Assembly (NCBI GenBank): GCA_045576355.1
Contig: JAZNGG010000020.1
Span: 1-64,000 of the forward strand
Length of the DNA stretch: 64,000 nt
From: Liminaster sp045576355
Lineage (GTDB): Bacteria; Bacteroidota; Bacteroidia; Bacteroidales; UBA3663
Direction: 5' to 3'
Every line of letters begins with the position of its first letter. Position 1 is the stretch's first letter. The notes under the pieces were generated by a model, which was not told the DNA's origin, searched no databases, and saw only the letters and a list, made by a program, of their open reading frames with translations. The position numbers were made by a program, and so were the translations under genes. Of this stretch, positions 1-8,507 are shown piece by piece.

Positions 1-16
1 AGGAGAAATATGATAA

Positions 17-80
17 ATGAGTCTAGTTATTTAGTACAAGGTTTTAAAATGAGTCTAGTTATTCAGTACAAGGTTTTAAA
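17..80. repeat. Tandem 32-bp repeat, two copies
   Basis: Two head-to-tail copies with period 32 start at 17 and 49, each beginning ATGAGTCTAG and ending GGTTTTAAA, with one base difference (TTTAG versus TTCAG). A decayed third version (CGTCTACTGATACAG, then CGTCTAGTGAAATCAGG) may follow at 83-132. Two copies without spacers do not make a CRISPR array. Positions 1-160 hold no supported gene. Confidence 0.7.
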
Positions 81-160
81 AACCGTCTACTGATACAGAG
101 TAAACAACTAAAAAGCGTCTAGTGAAATCAGGAAAAGACACTTCGGCAGTTCGTTCATCG

Positions 161-311
161 CATGAGGCTACGCTCATAACACAACGAGGCTACGCTCATG
201 ATGCAACGAGGGTACGCTCGTGACACAACGAGGGTACGCTCGTGACACAACGAGGCTACGCTCATGTCACAACGAGGCTACGCTCATGTCACAACGAGGC
301 TACGCCCGTGA
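161..311. repeat. 22-bp minisatellite, family 1, copy A (about 7 units)
   Basis: About seven tandem units of 21-22 bp share the core ACGAGGCTACGCTCAT. Two units read ACGAGGGTACGCTCGT, in which ACGAG and CTCGT form a perfect 5-bp stem around a 6-base loop, so single-stranded copies could fold as a row of small hairpins. The period is not a multiple of three and no gene reads through it; apparent reading frames here are only translations of the repeat. It directly abuts the hairpin at 315-359. Confidence 0.85.
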
Positions 312-313
312 TA

Positions 314-527
314 TAAAAAATAGCGAAGACAGACCATCGGATCTATCCTCGCTATTTTTCTACAGATATGATAATGAACTATTTATCAAACAATGTATCT
401 CCATCCAAATCCATAAAAACCAGCCCTATTTGACTTTGGAGTTTAAAGGTTTATTATTTCAACCCCACAGCACGCGGAGCCCACGACCCAAGGGAGTAAC
501 CCTTACCACCTCAACTCCTTAACCAAC
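314..527 (-). ncRNA. Candidate small RNA unit, copy A
   Basis: A transcript starting about 6 bases after the -7 box at 533-540 would run leftward for roughly 210 nt and end at a hairpin with stem AAAAATAGCGA/TCGCTATTTTT (316-326 with 349-359), an inner GATAGA/TCTGTC-type stem (one mismatch), and a T-run at 320-315. No convincing reading frame lies inside. The same promoter/hairpin pair recurs at about 17.0 and 39.5 kb. The unit lies behind the stop codon of the leftward acetyltransferase gene. RNA status is inferred from promoter plus terminator only. Confidence 0.4.
476..506. repeat. Dispersed repeat around GGGANTAACCC, copy 1
   Basis: The stretch GCGGAGCCCACGACCC followed by AAGGGAGTAACCCTTA is matched at 3451-3482 (GCGAAGCTCATGACC, then CGGGAATAACCCTTA). 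The core AAGGG-AGTAA-CCCTT is a perfect small hairpin. This copy lies inside the candidate RNA unit at 314-527. Confidence 0.5.
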
Positions 528-532
528 CATCA

Positions 533-563
533 CAAAGATACTACATCCGGAAACCGATGTCAA
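533..563 (-). promoter_or_regulatory. Promoter with inverted repeat in spacer, copy A
   Basis: Read on the minus strand: TTGA (563-560), exactly 19 bp, then TATCTTTG (540-533), which fits the Bacteroidetes -33/-7 pattern. The spacer holds ACATC...GATGT, a likely operator. The same TTGA-N19-box arrangement with the same inverted repeat is found at 17125-17155 and 39511-39541. Upstream sequence starting GATTTGTTAA (589 leftward) is also partly shared. Confidence 0.6.
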
Positions 564-606
564 GAGGGATAAAGATTTATTAACAAATCGAGAATTCAAC
601 AAGCAA

Positions 607-1146
607 TCAGTCGGCAATGAGGCAAGAAGAATTATACTCATAAAAATAAAACTCTGTCCATCCGGTATTATCTGCATATAGTTTTTGCTTCCCTCTAAAT
701 ACGAACCCAATGCGCTCATAGATCTTTTGAGCAGGAAGATTTGTTGCAATAGCATCCAAACGAATGGCTTTGCTCCCTAATTCTTGAGATAAGCGGATGG
801 CGGCACGTACCATTTCTGCCCCTAAGCCTTCACCTTGATGATCCGGACTTACAGCCAAAATATGAATAACTGCCACCTCATGATCATCTACTTGTTTTGA
901 CCATTTGACCGCATGATAGTCATCTCCCTGATAGGGGGTAACAGACATGGCAGCGATAATCTTTTCATCTCTCTTCAGCAGATACATACACCCCTCATCA
1001 ATATAGCGTCTGATAACATCGGCTTTAGGATGCTTTCTTATTTTCCAACGTGCAAACTGATCCATCCCCGGAGAACGAGTGATGACGTCTTCATAAAACA
1101 CAAGGAGTGCATCCAAATCATGATTATTTGCCCTAATCAGATTCAT
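607..1146 (-). CDS. GNAT family N-acetyltransferase
   Basis: A 179-residue protein of the Gcn5-related acetyltransferase family, which moves an acetyl group from acetyl-CoA to an amine; the substrate cannot be told. The acetyl-CoA binding motif appears as VSPDHQGEGLGAEM at residues 99-112, after the usual beta4 strand (AVIHILAVS), and a NLPAQKIYERIGF segment follows as in motif B. An in-frame ATG six codons upstream exists, but the chosen ATG gives the usual N-terminus (MNLIRANNHD). It begins 14 bases after the stop of the glycosidase gene to its right, on the same strand, so the two may be co-transcribed. Confidence 0.85.
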   Translation of the reverse strand: MNLIRANNHDLDALLVFYEDVITRSPGMDQFARWKIRKHPKADVIRRYIDEGCMYLLKRDEKIIAAMSVTPYQGDDYHAVKWSKQVDDHEVAVIHILAVSPDHQGEGLGAEMVRAAIRLSQELGSKAIRLDAIATNLPAQKIYERIGFVFRGKQKLYADNTGWTEFYFYEYNSSCLIAD

Positions 1147-1160
1147 TGTCAAAAATATTA

Positions 1161-2189
1161 TCAATTAAAATATTCGATCAACCGCTCATACTCTCGAGTA
1201 GTAATAGGCAAAATACTGCCATGACGTGGAGTAAAATTCCCTCCGGTCTTCGTCTCGCGAACCAAAGTAAAATGGGTAAGATCCGTAGAGGTACAAAAGT
1301 GAAACACACCATCTGCATAGCAATCGTAAGCCAGGACCCAGGCACTTCCGTCATTGAGAGGATAGGCAGATGAACCTTCTGATTTCATCGTTACACCCTC
1401 GGGTTTCATCAGACCTTCCGATAACTGCCATGTAGAAGAATCGGTCAGATTAGAGGCTATAAACTTACGTCTTCCCGTACCTTGCAGCGCTCCGCCCCAT
1501 GTATTGAAAAAGATATGGTAAGTGCCCGAATTATCTCTTACGATATCCGTATCTATGCTTGGTCCATCGTAGCGAAATAATCGTTTAGGAGAGCCTTCCA
1601 AATCAGAAAACGTGTCGTTAGCATAAGCATAAAAAACAGCATCTTGAGAGAAAGGTCCATCTTTTGGAGAATGCATTGAGAAATAAACCATATACTTCTC
1701 TGCTATAGGGTCATAGATCGTTTGAGGAGCCCAAACGGCATCTGCCAAAGCTGCTTCTTCTCCGGCAAATCGTTCAGGAAAATGCACGGAGTTGTGTTGC
1801 CAATGGATAAGGTCTTCACTCTTCATCAAAACGATCCCTCGACAAGACCACTTTCCCCGCTGCCAATCCATATCAGTAAGCGATAATAAAATGCCTCCAT
1901 CCTCTGCTCTCAACAGATGAGGGTCACGGACACCTCCCGATCGGCTGATGGAGTCCGACGATATCACCGGCTTTCCCCCATTGAGTGGTACGAAATCCAA
2001 TCCATTTTCACTCACTGCATAACAAACCTGCTGTCCTGCAGTTTCATTACTGACAAAATAAGCGAAAAGATAATGAGTCATTGGCTCTTGTCGATCACGT
2101 TTATCCGTCTGACATGACAAGCATAACATACTCGTGAAACAACAGACCAATAAAGTAGCAAACAGCCGAGAAAAATTAGTTACTTTCAT
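1161..2189 (-). CDS. GH43-like glycosidase, predicted lipoprotein
   Basis: A 342-residue five-bladed beta-propeller glycosidase of the GH43/32/68 superfamily. The N-terminus is a lipoprotein signal ending LCLSC (Cys26), so the enzyme is probably anchored to a membrane facing the periplasm or outside. GVRDPHLL near residue 89 supplies the catalytic-base Asp typical of GH43, DAVWAPQTIYDP the conserved WAP blade, DTDIVRDNSGTYHIFF the pKa-modulating Asp, and KSEGSSAYPL the likely acid Glu. Substrate (arabinan, xylan or galactan side chains) is not readable. The start at 2189 puts the signal peptide at the N-terminus; an ATG eight codons upstream is less likely. Confidence 0.75.
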   Translation of the reverse strand: MKVTNFSRLFATLLVCCFTSMLCLSCQTDKRDRQEPMTHYLFAYFVSNETAGQQVCYAVSENGLDFVPLNGGKPVISSDSISRSGGVRDPHLLRAEDGGILLSLTDMDWQRGKWSCRGIVLMKSEDLIHWQHNSVHFPERFAGEEAALADAVWAPQTIYDPIAEKYMVYFSMHSPKDGPFSQDAVFYAYANDTFSDLEGSPKRLFRYDGPSIDTDIVRDNSGTYHIFFNTWGGALQGTGRRKFIASNLTDSSTWQLSEGLMKPEGVTMKSEGSSAYPLNDGSAWVLAYDCYADGVFHFCTSTDLTHFTLVRETKTGGNFTPRHGSILPITTREYERLIEYFN

Positions 2190-2293
2190 GATTTTAACAG
2201 TATATATCCACAATGAATTATTTATTAAATGACAAATTTACTTCTTGTGCGAGCAGCAGTTTCTTTCATGAGCAATATGAAGCTCAGTCCGGG

Positions 2294-3262
2294 TTATTGG
2301 AGATGATCGATTTCCTGCAGGAACTCCAGCACCGCTGCATTAAACTCAACAGGGCGCTCCATATTCATCATGTGTCCTGTCTCTTCAAAAAGTTGCCAAC
2401 GAGAACGCGGCAGATGCTTCATAAAACTGGGAGCCTTCACCCCCGGACGAGGTTTCTCAATACCGGTCATCACGAGTGTCGGGACAGAGGGTTTCTTCTC
2501 CTCCAGCATCTTTATTCCATCTCGTCCGAGTAGAAGACGCACCTCTTTATGCGTAGCTTGCCAACCATCCCAATCAGAAATCATCGTCCACAAAGGCTTT
2601 TTGATCCGCTCGACTTCTGCACCTCCGGTCGTGATCAAAGAGTTGTACCACCGTTGCTTATAGAGATCTATTCCCTCTGCACGCACTTGGGCTACGGCAC
2701 TATCCCTCTTGGCCTCCTCTGCGGCATTATAAGGTTCGCTGGGTCCGGGAGATTTACGAAAATGTCCATTGGCCATCACTGCCGAAAGCATCCGCTCGGG
2801 GGCATAAACCAACATATCAGCCGTAATAAATCCACCCATCGACAAGCCGATGATATGCGCTTTATCAATCTTCAGAGAGTCCATCACGGTAAGCAAATCT
2901 TCGACGTGCAGGAAATGAAATGTCTCACTCTGCTTGGATGACCTGCCATAACCTCGACAATCATATCTGACCACACGATGCTCCTGGACAAAACGAGAGA
3001 ACTGTTCATCCCACATCCGCATATCCAAACTATGACCATGCACCAAAATGACTGGGCTGCCCTTGCCAGCTACCTCATAATAGAGTCGAGCTCCCCCTGA
3101 AGCAGTAATATATCCGCTGGTCACTCGCAGCGGGGATTCTGTTTCTGACTTCCCCATCTTACACACTCTACTTGTTTGGCAAGAGATAAGCAGTACTGCG
3201 ATGGGGAGAAAAGACAACGAAAAAAGTAACCTCAAAAGGCGAACAAGACGATATAATTGCAT
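2294..3262 (-). CDS. Alpha/beta hydrolase, predicted lipoprotein
   Basis: A 322-residue alpha/beta-hydrolase-fold enzyme behind a lipoprotein signal (LLISC, Cys28). The oxyanion segment VHGHSLD is at 74-80, the nucleophile elbow GLSMGG places Ser at 141, and ETGHMMNME puts the catalytic His near 297. These families include esterases, lactonases and dehalogenases; the neighbouring pectin enzymes make an esterase acting on acetylated or methylated sugars plausible but unproven. It diverges from the polygalacturonase gene at 3499. A -7-like box, GATATTTG on the minus strand, lies about 20-30 bases upstream of the start. Confidence 0.75.
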   Translation of the reverse strand: MQLYRLVRLLRLLFSLSFLPIAVLLISCQTSRVCKMGKSETESPLRVTSGYITASGGARLYYEVAGKGSPVILVHGHSLDMRMWDEQFSRFVQEHRVVRYDCRGYGRSSKQSETFHFLHVEDLLTVMDSLKIDKAHIIGLSMGGFITADMLVYAPERMLSAVMANGHFRKSPGPSEPYNAAEEAKRDSAVAQVRAEGIDLYKQRWYNSLITTGGAEVERIKKPLWTMISDWDGWQATHKEVRLLLGRDGIKMLEEKKPSVPTLVMTGIEKPRPGVKAPSFMKHLPRSRWQLFEETGHMMNMERPVEFNAAVLEFLQEIDHLQ

Positions 3263-3362
3263 AAAAAATATTGATTAATGAGACAAATATCGGAAAAAAT
3301 CTCAATTTCTCCTCACATTTCACCGATATTTAAAAGATAGATGACAAGAATAAAGAATAATG

Positions 3363-3394
3363 TTTTCCTTTTTGACAAAATAACCCTATATTTG
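3363..3394 (+). promoter_or_regulatory. Promoter for the GH28 gene
   Basis: TATATTTG at 3387-3394 matches the Bacteroidetes -7 box; a T-rich -33 region (TTTTCC at 3363, TTTTTGAC at 3369) precedes it. The leader to the start codon is about 100 bases and contains the repeat at 3407-3482. Confidence 0.5.
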
Positions 3395-3406
3395 CCATAG
3401 TTTGGC

Positions 3407-3482
3407 TTAGCCATCGCCACAAGCCATCGCAAGGCGCAGCCCCTCATCCCGCGAAGCTCATGACCAACGGGAATAACCCTTA
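3407..3482. repeat. Intergenic GCCATCGC / GGGAATAACCC repeat
   Basis: Two GCCATCGC motifs are followed by AAGGCGCAGCCCC and then by GCGAAGCTCATGACC and GGGAATAACCCTTA. The right half matches 476-506. The left half loosely resembles the GCCATCTGCCAT / GGGCGAAGCCC repeats at 16.5 and 23.2 kb. It forms part of the 5' leader of the GH28 gene. Confidence 0.4.
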
Positions 3483-3498
3483 AACCATATCCCCCCTT

Positions 3499-4971
3499 AT
3501 GAAAATCAGACTTCTATTTTTGTTCTCACTCCTGACACAAATAATGATAACCAGCGCCGCAGAGAAGATTTATGATGTAAAGACCTTCGGAGCGGTGGGC
3601 AATGGAGTACATATTGACTCTCCTGCCATTAACGCTGCACTGGAACAGGCTGCCCGAAATGGAGGTGGTGTCGTCGTGCTCACCGAAGGAACTTATCTCA
3701 GTTACTCGATACATCTGCAAAGCAATGTCACACTACGCATAGAGAAAGGAGCCACACTGAAAGCGGCCCCCGTAACCGATAGTCAAGGATATGACGAAGC
3801 AGAGCCCAATGACTCTAAATATCAGGATTTCGGGCACAGCCATTGGCACAACTCTCTCCTCTGGGGAGACAGCCTGCATCATGTTACCATCGAGGGTGAA
3901 GGCCTGATAGATGGTACAGACGTACTCGGACGTGGCAAACCGCGTCGAGGATATGAGGGAATGCCTCAAGCCAATAAAGCTCTTGCTATGCGCGACTGCC
4001 GCCATGTAACAATACGGGATCTCAGTTTTCTAGCATGCGGACATTTTGCACTGTTGCTCACCGGTGTCGATGATCTCCTTATCGAGAATGTCACCGCCGA
4101 CACCAACCGAGACGGCTTTGACATTGACTGCTGCGAACGAGTTGTTATCCGAGGGTGCAGAGTAAACACCATCAACGATGACGCCATAGTGCTCAAATGC
4201 TCCTATGCTTTAGGGTGGGCTAAGCCGACCGAACATGTACTCATCGAGGATTGCCACGTCAGTGGCTATGATGTCGGAACCCTGCTTGATGGGACACGCA
4301 CCACCAATACTCTACACGCTCCGGACGGAGATGGTCCCACAGGACGGATCAAACTGGGAACAGAAAGCAACGGAGGATTCCGCCACATCACCATCCGTCA
4401 GTGCACCTTCTCCCACTGCCGCGGATTAGCTTTAGAGACGGTAGATGGAGCCCCGATGGAAGACATCGATGTAAGTCATATCACCATGAACGACATCTGC
4501 AATTCGCCTATTTACATCCGCATTGGAGATCGTATGCGAGGCCCTGCTGACCTCCCCACATCTTCTGCAAAAGACATACGCATCAGCCATGTACGTGTGA
4601 CCGATGCAGACTGCCGCTATGCCTGTCTCATTGCCGGGATTGAGGGACAACCGGTCAGAAACGTGCACATCAGTGATCTCTCCATCAGCTATCGGGGAGG
4701 CATCACACTCCAGGATGTGGTAGAACAACGCGGCTGCAATCCCTTCTTTTACGAACCCGCTCGTAAAAAAGATTCAAAACGAGGTGTAACCAAATATCCC
4801 GAACCCGCAGCTCATGGCATACAACCCGCATGGGGGTTCTCCATCAGTCATGCAGAAGACATTACTTTACAACGCATACACTTGGAGACCAAAACCTACG
4901 ATGAGCGACCTTGGCTCTACCTGCACGACACACAACGCATACAACAACACCAAGTGACAACACGCAATTAG
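3499..4971 (+). CDS. GH28 polygalacturonase-like secreted enzyme
   Basis: A 490-residue right-handed beta-helix enzyme of family GH28, which hydrolyses galacturonic-acid linkages in pectin. A signal peptide ends near residue 21 (MITSAAEK). The pectate-lyase-3-like start YDVKTFGAVGNG is followed by helix coils, then NRDGFDIDCC at 203-212 and TINDDAIVLKCS at about 224-235, giving the catalytic Asp residues (Asp208, Asp227, Asp228); GRIKLGTESNGG corresponds to the RIK substrate-binding motif. Whether it acts on polygalacturonan or on rhamnogalacturonan or xylogalacturonan cannot be told. It is the only rightward gene in this carbohydrate group and has its own promoter. Confidence 0.88.
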   Translation: MKIRLLFLFSLLTQIMITSAAEKIYDVKTFGAVGNGVHIDSPAINAALEQAARNGGGVVVLTEGTYLSYSIHLQSNVTLRIEKGATLKAAPVTDSQGYDEAEPNDSKYQDFGHSHWHNSLLWGDSLHHVTIEGEGLIDGTDVLGRGKPRRGYEGMPQANKALAMRDCRHVTIRDLSFLACGHFALLLTGVDDLLIENVTADTNRDGFDIDCCERVVIRGCRVNTINDDAIVLKCSYALGWAKPTEHVLIEDCHVSGYDVGTLLDGTRTTNTLHAPDGDGPTGRIKLGTESNGGFRHITIRQCTFSHCRGLALETVDGAPMEDIDVSHITMNDICNSPIYIRIGDRMRGPADLPTSSAKDIRISHVRVTDADCRYACLIAGIEGQPVRNVHISDLSISYRGGITLQDVVEQRGCNPFFYEPARKKDSKRGVTKYPEPAAHGIQPAWGFSISHAEDITLQRIHLETKTYDERPWLYLHDTQRIQQHQVTTRN

Positions 4972-5018
4972 AGCCTCTGACGGACAAAAGAACTAGTAGT
5001 GAGTCCCTTATGCGCGCA

Positions 5019-6356
5019 TCACTTTATCTCCACCACTACTCGCCGATAATGTGTCAGCATCGGAGTTCCATCGTCTGTCACACATAAAATTAAGTGGATA
5101 GTATCGCCCACTTTAGCATCAGAAGGAATGCGGAGTATTAGTTCCCTTGCCGAATTATTATCTAATACAATAGTCCCCTTATAACTACTTGGATCCTCAT
5201 AATAAATCCATCGGAAAAAGAGGGGATCTCCATCGGGATCAGATGATCGACGGGCATTCAACTTTAGAGTTCTTCCGGCTTTTGCTGTTTTATAAATGAT
5301 TTTATTCGTTCTGTCTTTATTGATGACAGCACGAGGATGATGATTGGCTGCTTCAAATTCGGAGATCACACTCCACTTCATTCGAGCGGCAAAATCGTTA
5401 TAAATAGCTTCTTTCCATCTGGTGATGGCATTTGCTCCCTCAGACGAAGCACCCAACATCTGATAGGGATCATATTTTGTCTCGTCTAAACCACTTCGCT
5501 TTACCCAATCCATGGAGCGTATGCCCACCTTCCTCTCTAAATCGAAGCGTCCACCCCAACCTCCCCAATCGGGATGGTCCGGAGAGTTTAAACCATTATC
5601 TATCAAATAAAAGAATGCAGGGGAATCTCCCTCTGTGGCCCACTTCCTATCTGGATATTCTCTGCCTAATTCGCCTACGCTCTGTACGTTCTTTCTAATC
5701 CAATCGTCATTGGGAGCCCATCCATATACAGCCTTATTGCGGATGTAAACTAAATCAGGAAATTCAGTAACAATCCAAGCTCCGGCATCATCCTGTCCCA
5801 GGATGTCATAGACACGGATTTTCTTCACAAACTCCTCGACTTCTATTTTTGGACGTGTACTCCGCACCTTCCATAGTGCTTGCGCCAAAGTATTCATACC
5901 TGCCCATGAAGTTATCCATACCGGACGAGAGTCCTTACGGTCCACCACTTGAATTATCAACTCTGAGCCTGGAGAATCTTTCCCTTCTCCCACTCCGGCC
6001 ATGGCAGCATCTGGTTGACCATATACCACTCGTTGGCGCAAAGTTGTCACGTCTGGATATCCATCGCTATGAGTGCATAGGTTGGGCCATACTTTTTCAT
6101 AGGCATACAAAGCCTTATCCATCACAATCTTCTCATTTCCTCTGTTGAAAGGCACCCAAGCATGTTGGTAGATGAATCCTTCCAAATCGACATTATTAAG
6201 CATGGTCAAAAGATGGACCAAGGACTGTTGATCATCCGGATCACTTCCGCCAATGTCGGACATTACGATCATTCGTGATCGTTCGGCTTTCAGTGGAGCA
6301 ATTGTCGAACAAAAGCCCCAAAACAATAGGAGTATAATAATTCTAATATTACACAT
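5019..6356 (-). CDS. DUF1593 nucleoside-hydrolase-like secreted protein
   Basis: A 445-residue secreted protein with a signal peptide ending near residue 24 (PLKAERSR). The N-terminal three-quarters match the DUF1593 fold related to nucleoside hydrolases: MSDIGGSDPDDQQS at 32-45 provides the Asp cluster that binds calcium in that superfamily, and WITSWAGMNTLAQAL follows. The C-terminal 90 residues, with SSDPDGDPLFFRW, form a beta-sandwich usually paired with DUF1593. Some homologues were described as cellulose-binding proteins. The sugar acted on is unknown. It converges with the GH28 gene, leaving 47 bases between stops. Confidence 0.75.
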   Translation of the reverse strand: MCNIRIIILLLFWGFCSTIAPLKAERSRMIVMSDIGGSDPDDQQSLVHLLTMLNNVDLEGFIYQHAWVPFNRGNEKIVMDKALYAYEKVWPNLCTHSDGYPDVTTLRQRVVYGQPDAAMAGVGEGKDSPGSELIIQVVDRKDSRPVWITSWAGMNTLAQALWKVRSTRPKIEVEEFVKKIRVYDILGQDDAGAWIVTEFPDLVYIRNKAVYGWAPNDDWIRKNVQSVGELGREYPDRKWATEGDSPAFFYLIDNGLNSPDHPDWGGWGGRFDLERKVGIRSMDWVKRSGLDETKYDPYQMLGASSEGANAITRWKEAIYNDFAARMKWSVISEFEAANHHPRAVINKDRTNKIIYKTAKAGRTLKLNARRSSDPDGDPLFFRWIYYEDPSSYKGTIVLDNNSARELILRIPSDAKVGDTIHLILCVTDDGTPMLTHYRRVVVEIK

Positions 6357-6422
6357 AGAGACAATATCTCAAAACATTTTCATTTGTTCTTTTTTGATAA
6401 GGTATCAGATATTTTCAAACTC

Positions 6423-8183
6423 TCATTTTTCGTTCGTTTCCACTCGAAACACGAGTGCATGTTCGCAAGGAATCTTTTTAGGACAAATGATCTCCAGCCC
6501 TTCAGACGTCTGTTTCCACTTCAAACGGCCTTTATGACCGAGCATCCGGACAGAGGAGATCGGATTCAGATCCTTTGAAAGAGTTTTGATTACAAGGGTC
6601 TCTCCCGGCTGAGGAGCCACAAGGGTAAATGCATAAAGAGCGCCATCTTTGCCTAATGTAAATCGGAAGTCTTGGGACGAAAAATGAAAGTCTGCTTGGT
6701 TGCGGCCTAATTTTCCTCCGGGCAGTTTTTTGAGTTTTCCTTTGACCATCTCACCCTCTCCCAGCGTGTGCCATGCACGACTGCCATAAACAGCCACTCC
6801 ATTGACATCCAGCCATTGACCGACTTGCTCCAGCATAGAGACACAAGCCTCCTCAATCGATCCGTCGGGGCGCATGGGGATATTAAGCGCCACATTTCCA
6901 TCACGACAGACAGCCTCAATAATAAACCGTATCACCGAACCGGCATCATAGATGAAGCCCGGTGCATAAAACCAGTCACCGATAGGGGTTTCTCTGATCC
7001 ATGGCTGGGAAGTATCGATCTTATCCGGAAAGTCAAACTCTGCTGTATTTACCGCCCCATTAGTCGGCTTACGAAATTTGATGATACTAAATGTGTTTAC
7101 CTCCCCTCGTCTTGCCAACGTACGATTAAAATAATGAGCCATCACGGTCTGCATGGCATTACACTTAAAACCGGAACCCGTGCCGTTGCCCGTAAAAGGA
7201 CCCTGCACCGTGCCATCTGTATAAATAAAGTCCGGGTCATAATGCTCCACAACATCCATAATACGCAAAGCCCATTGAGTAGCAAACCATTGGGCATAAT
7301 CTAAATGTCCGGTAAAAATTCCATCATTCGGGGGACTCCATCCTGTATGGGCTTTCTCCTCCACTGACTTATACTCACGCAAATCTATACCATAGAGCCG
7401 TCTGGGATCTAATCCTTCCCACCACTTCCCTGCACCATCGGCAAGGGTAAGATGACCATCATAGGGAACTCCGGCATACGCTCCCTCTTTGTCTGCCCCA
7501 AAAGCAGTCTGCCACCACCACCATGTGTATTCATGATGGAACGTCACTCCATACCGCATCCCATGTCTGCGACAAGCCTCTGCCCACTCTCTCAGGAAGT
7601 CTCGATGAGGACCGACATTCACAGAGTTCCAGGGATGATAACGAGAGTTCCACAAGTCATAATTATCATGGTGCACACCTTGAATCATCAGAAAACGAGC
7701 ACCGGAACGATGATATAGAGCAGTCAGTGCCTCCGGATCCAACTTTGTAGGATTCCACTCCTTGAGCACCTCCTTATACCCCACTTGTGAGGGATGTCCG
7801 AAACGTGACAGATGATTTTTATAGGCCGGATGCTCCTCTTTATAAAGATTGCGCGCATACCAATCTCCACTCTCACCGGAAGACTGAGGTCCGAAATGTA
7901 CCCAAAAACCGATCTTAGCTTCTCGAAGCCAATCCGGCGAACCGGGATACTCTTTTTCGATGGACTCCCAATTAGGGGCAAAAGGTCCGGGCGCAATAGG
8001 AAGATTAAGTTGAAACTCCGGAAATGCTTTGTAATCCCCCATCTCAACACTATTGACTTCACGTGCAGGAGCGACTTCAGGCATGGGTGGCAACTCCGGG
8101 AGAGAGACACTCTGAGCCATCGCAAAAAAAGGACATATCCATGCAACTGCACAAGATAAAAACAAATGATCTTTACTACTCAT
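6423..8183 (-). CDS. GH29 alpha-L-fucosidase
   Basis: A 586-residue secreted enzyme. Its signal peptide (FLSCAVAWICPFFAMAQS) ends near residue 24. The GH29 TIM barrel is clear: FWVHFGPQ at 93-100, MIQGVHHDNYDLW near 166-178, VTFHHEYTWW near 213-222, and DFIYTDG placing the likely nucleophile Asp at 323. The C-terminal beta-sandwich runs from about 480. It removes alpha-linked fucose, for example from rhamnogalacturonan or host glycans. The start at 8183 is supported by the promoter at 8219-8253, which rules out an upstream ATG at 8231. The distance to the DUF1593 gene (66 bases) allows co-transcription. Confidence 0.88.
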   Translation of the reverse strand: MSSKDHLFLSCAVAWICPFFAMAQSVSLPELPPMPEVAPAREVNSVEMGDYKAFPEFQLNLPIAPGPFAPNWESIEKEYPGSPDWLREAKIGFWVHFGPQSSGESGDWYARNLYKEEHPAYKNHLSRFGHPSQVGYKEVLKEWNPTKLDPEALTALYHRSGARFLMIQGVHHDNYDLWNSRYHPWNSVNVGPHRDFLREWAEACRRHGMRYGVTFHHEYTWWWWQTAFGADKEGAYAGVPYDGHLTLADGAGKWWEGLDPRRLYGIDLREYKSVEEKAHTGWSPPNDGIFTGHLDYAQWFATQWALRIMDVVEHYDPDFIYTDGTVQGPFTGNGTGSGFKCNAMQTVMAHYFNRTLARRGEVNTFSIIKFRKPTNGAVNTAEFDFPDKIDTSQPWIRETPIGDWFYAPGFIYDAGSVIRFIIEAVCRDGNVALNIPMRPDGSIEEACVSMLEQVGQWLDVNGVAVYGSRAWHTLGEGEMVKGKLKKLPGGKLGRNQADFHFSSQDFRFTLGKDGALYAFTLVAPQPGETLVIKTLSKDLNPISSVRMLGHKGRLKWKQTSEGLEIICPKKIPCEHALVFRVETNEK

Positions 8184-8218
8184 AACATTTTTATTTAGAA
8201 AATAAAAACATGTCGAGG

Positions 8219-8253
8219 CAAAGATAATCATAAAGTATTATACATACAGCAAA
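8219..8253 (-). promoter_or_regulatory. Promoter for the fucosidase gene
   Basis: On the minus strand the -7 box TATCTTTG (8226-8219) is preceded by TTTTGC near 8253-8249. The predicted RNA start near 8213 leaves a leader of about 30 bases before the ATG at 8183. Confidence 0.6.
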
Positions 8254-8404
8254 AATCGTCTCATTTCCTTATAGTATAGTTACATCCTACCCCAATAAAT
8301 ATGAATTTAAATAATTGGGAGACTTTGCTTATAGGTTATCAACTACAAAGCATGAAAGTCTTTTGCGAACTTTAAAAATCCTTTATCGGAGATCGGTATA
8401 AAAA

Positions 8405-8442
8405 AACATTCTATGTTTCACTTACATAAAACATAGAATGTT
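8405..8442 (-). terminator. Terminator of the pectate lyase gene
   Basis: A perfect 14-bp stem, AACATTCTATGTTT (8405-8418) with AAACATAGAATGTT (8429-8442) and a 10-base loop. On the minus strand it is followed by a T-run. It lies 65 bases beyond the stop codon. Apart from this and the fucosidase promoter, nothing else is seen between 8184 and 8507. Confidence 0.8.
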
Positions 8443-8507
8443 CACAACTATTAAAGTTTATTGATCAATGCTCAATCGGTAAGGAAACCTTACTCCCCAT
8501 TGTTTTA

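Noticed and set aside
161..311. Possible CRISPR array
   Set aside because: The units are directly tandem with no unique spacers and no cas genes are in the window.
220..522. Reading frame of 100 codons across the minisatellite at the left edge
   Set aside because: It only translates the 22-bp repeat and the candidate RNA unit; the repeated peptide pattern follows the DNA period and no family is recognised. Similar frames at 19094, 39234 and 50697 are rejected for the same reason.
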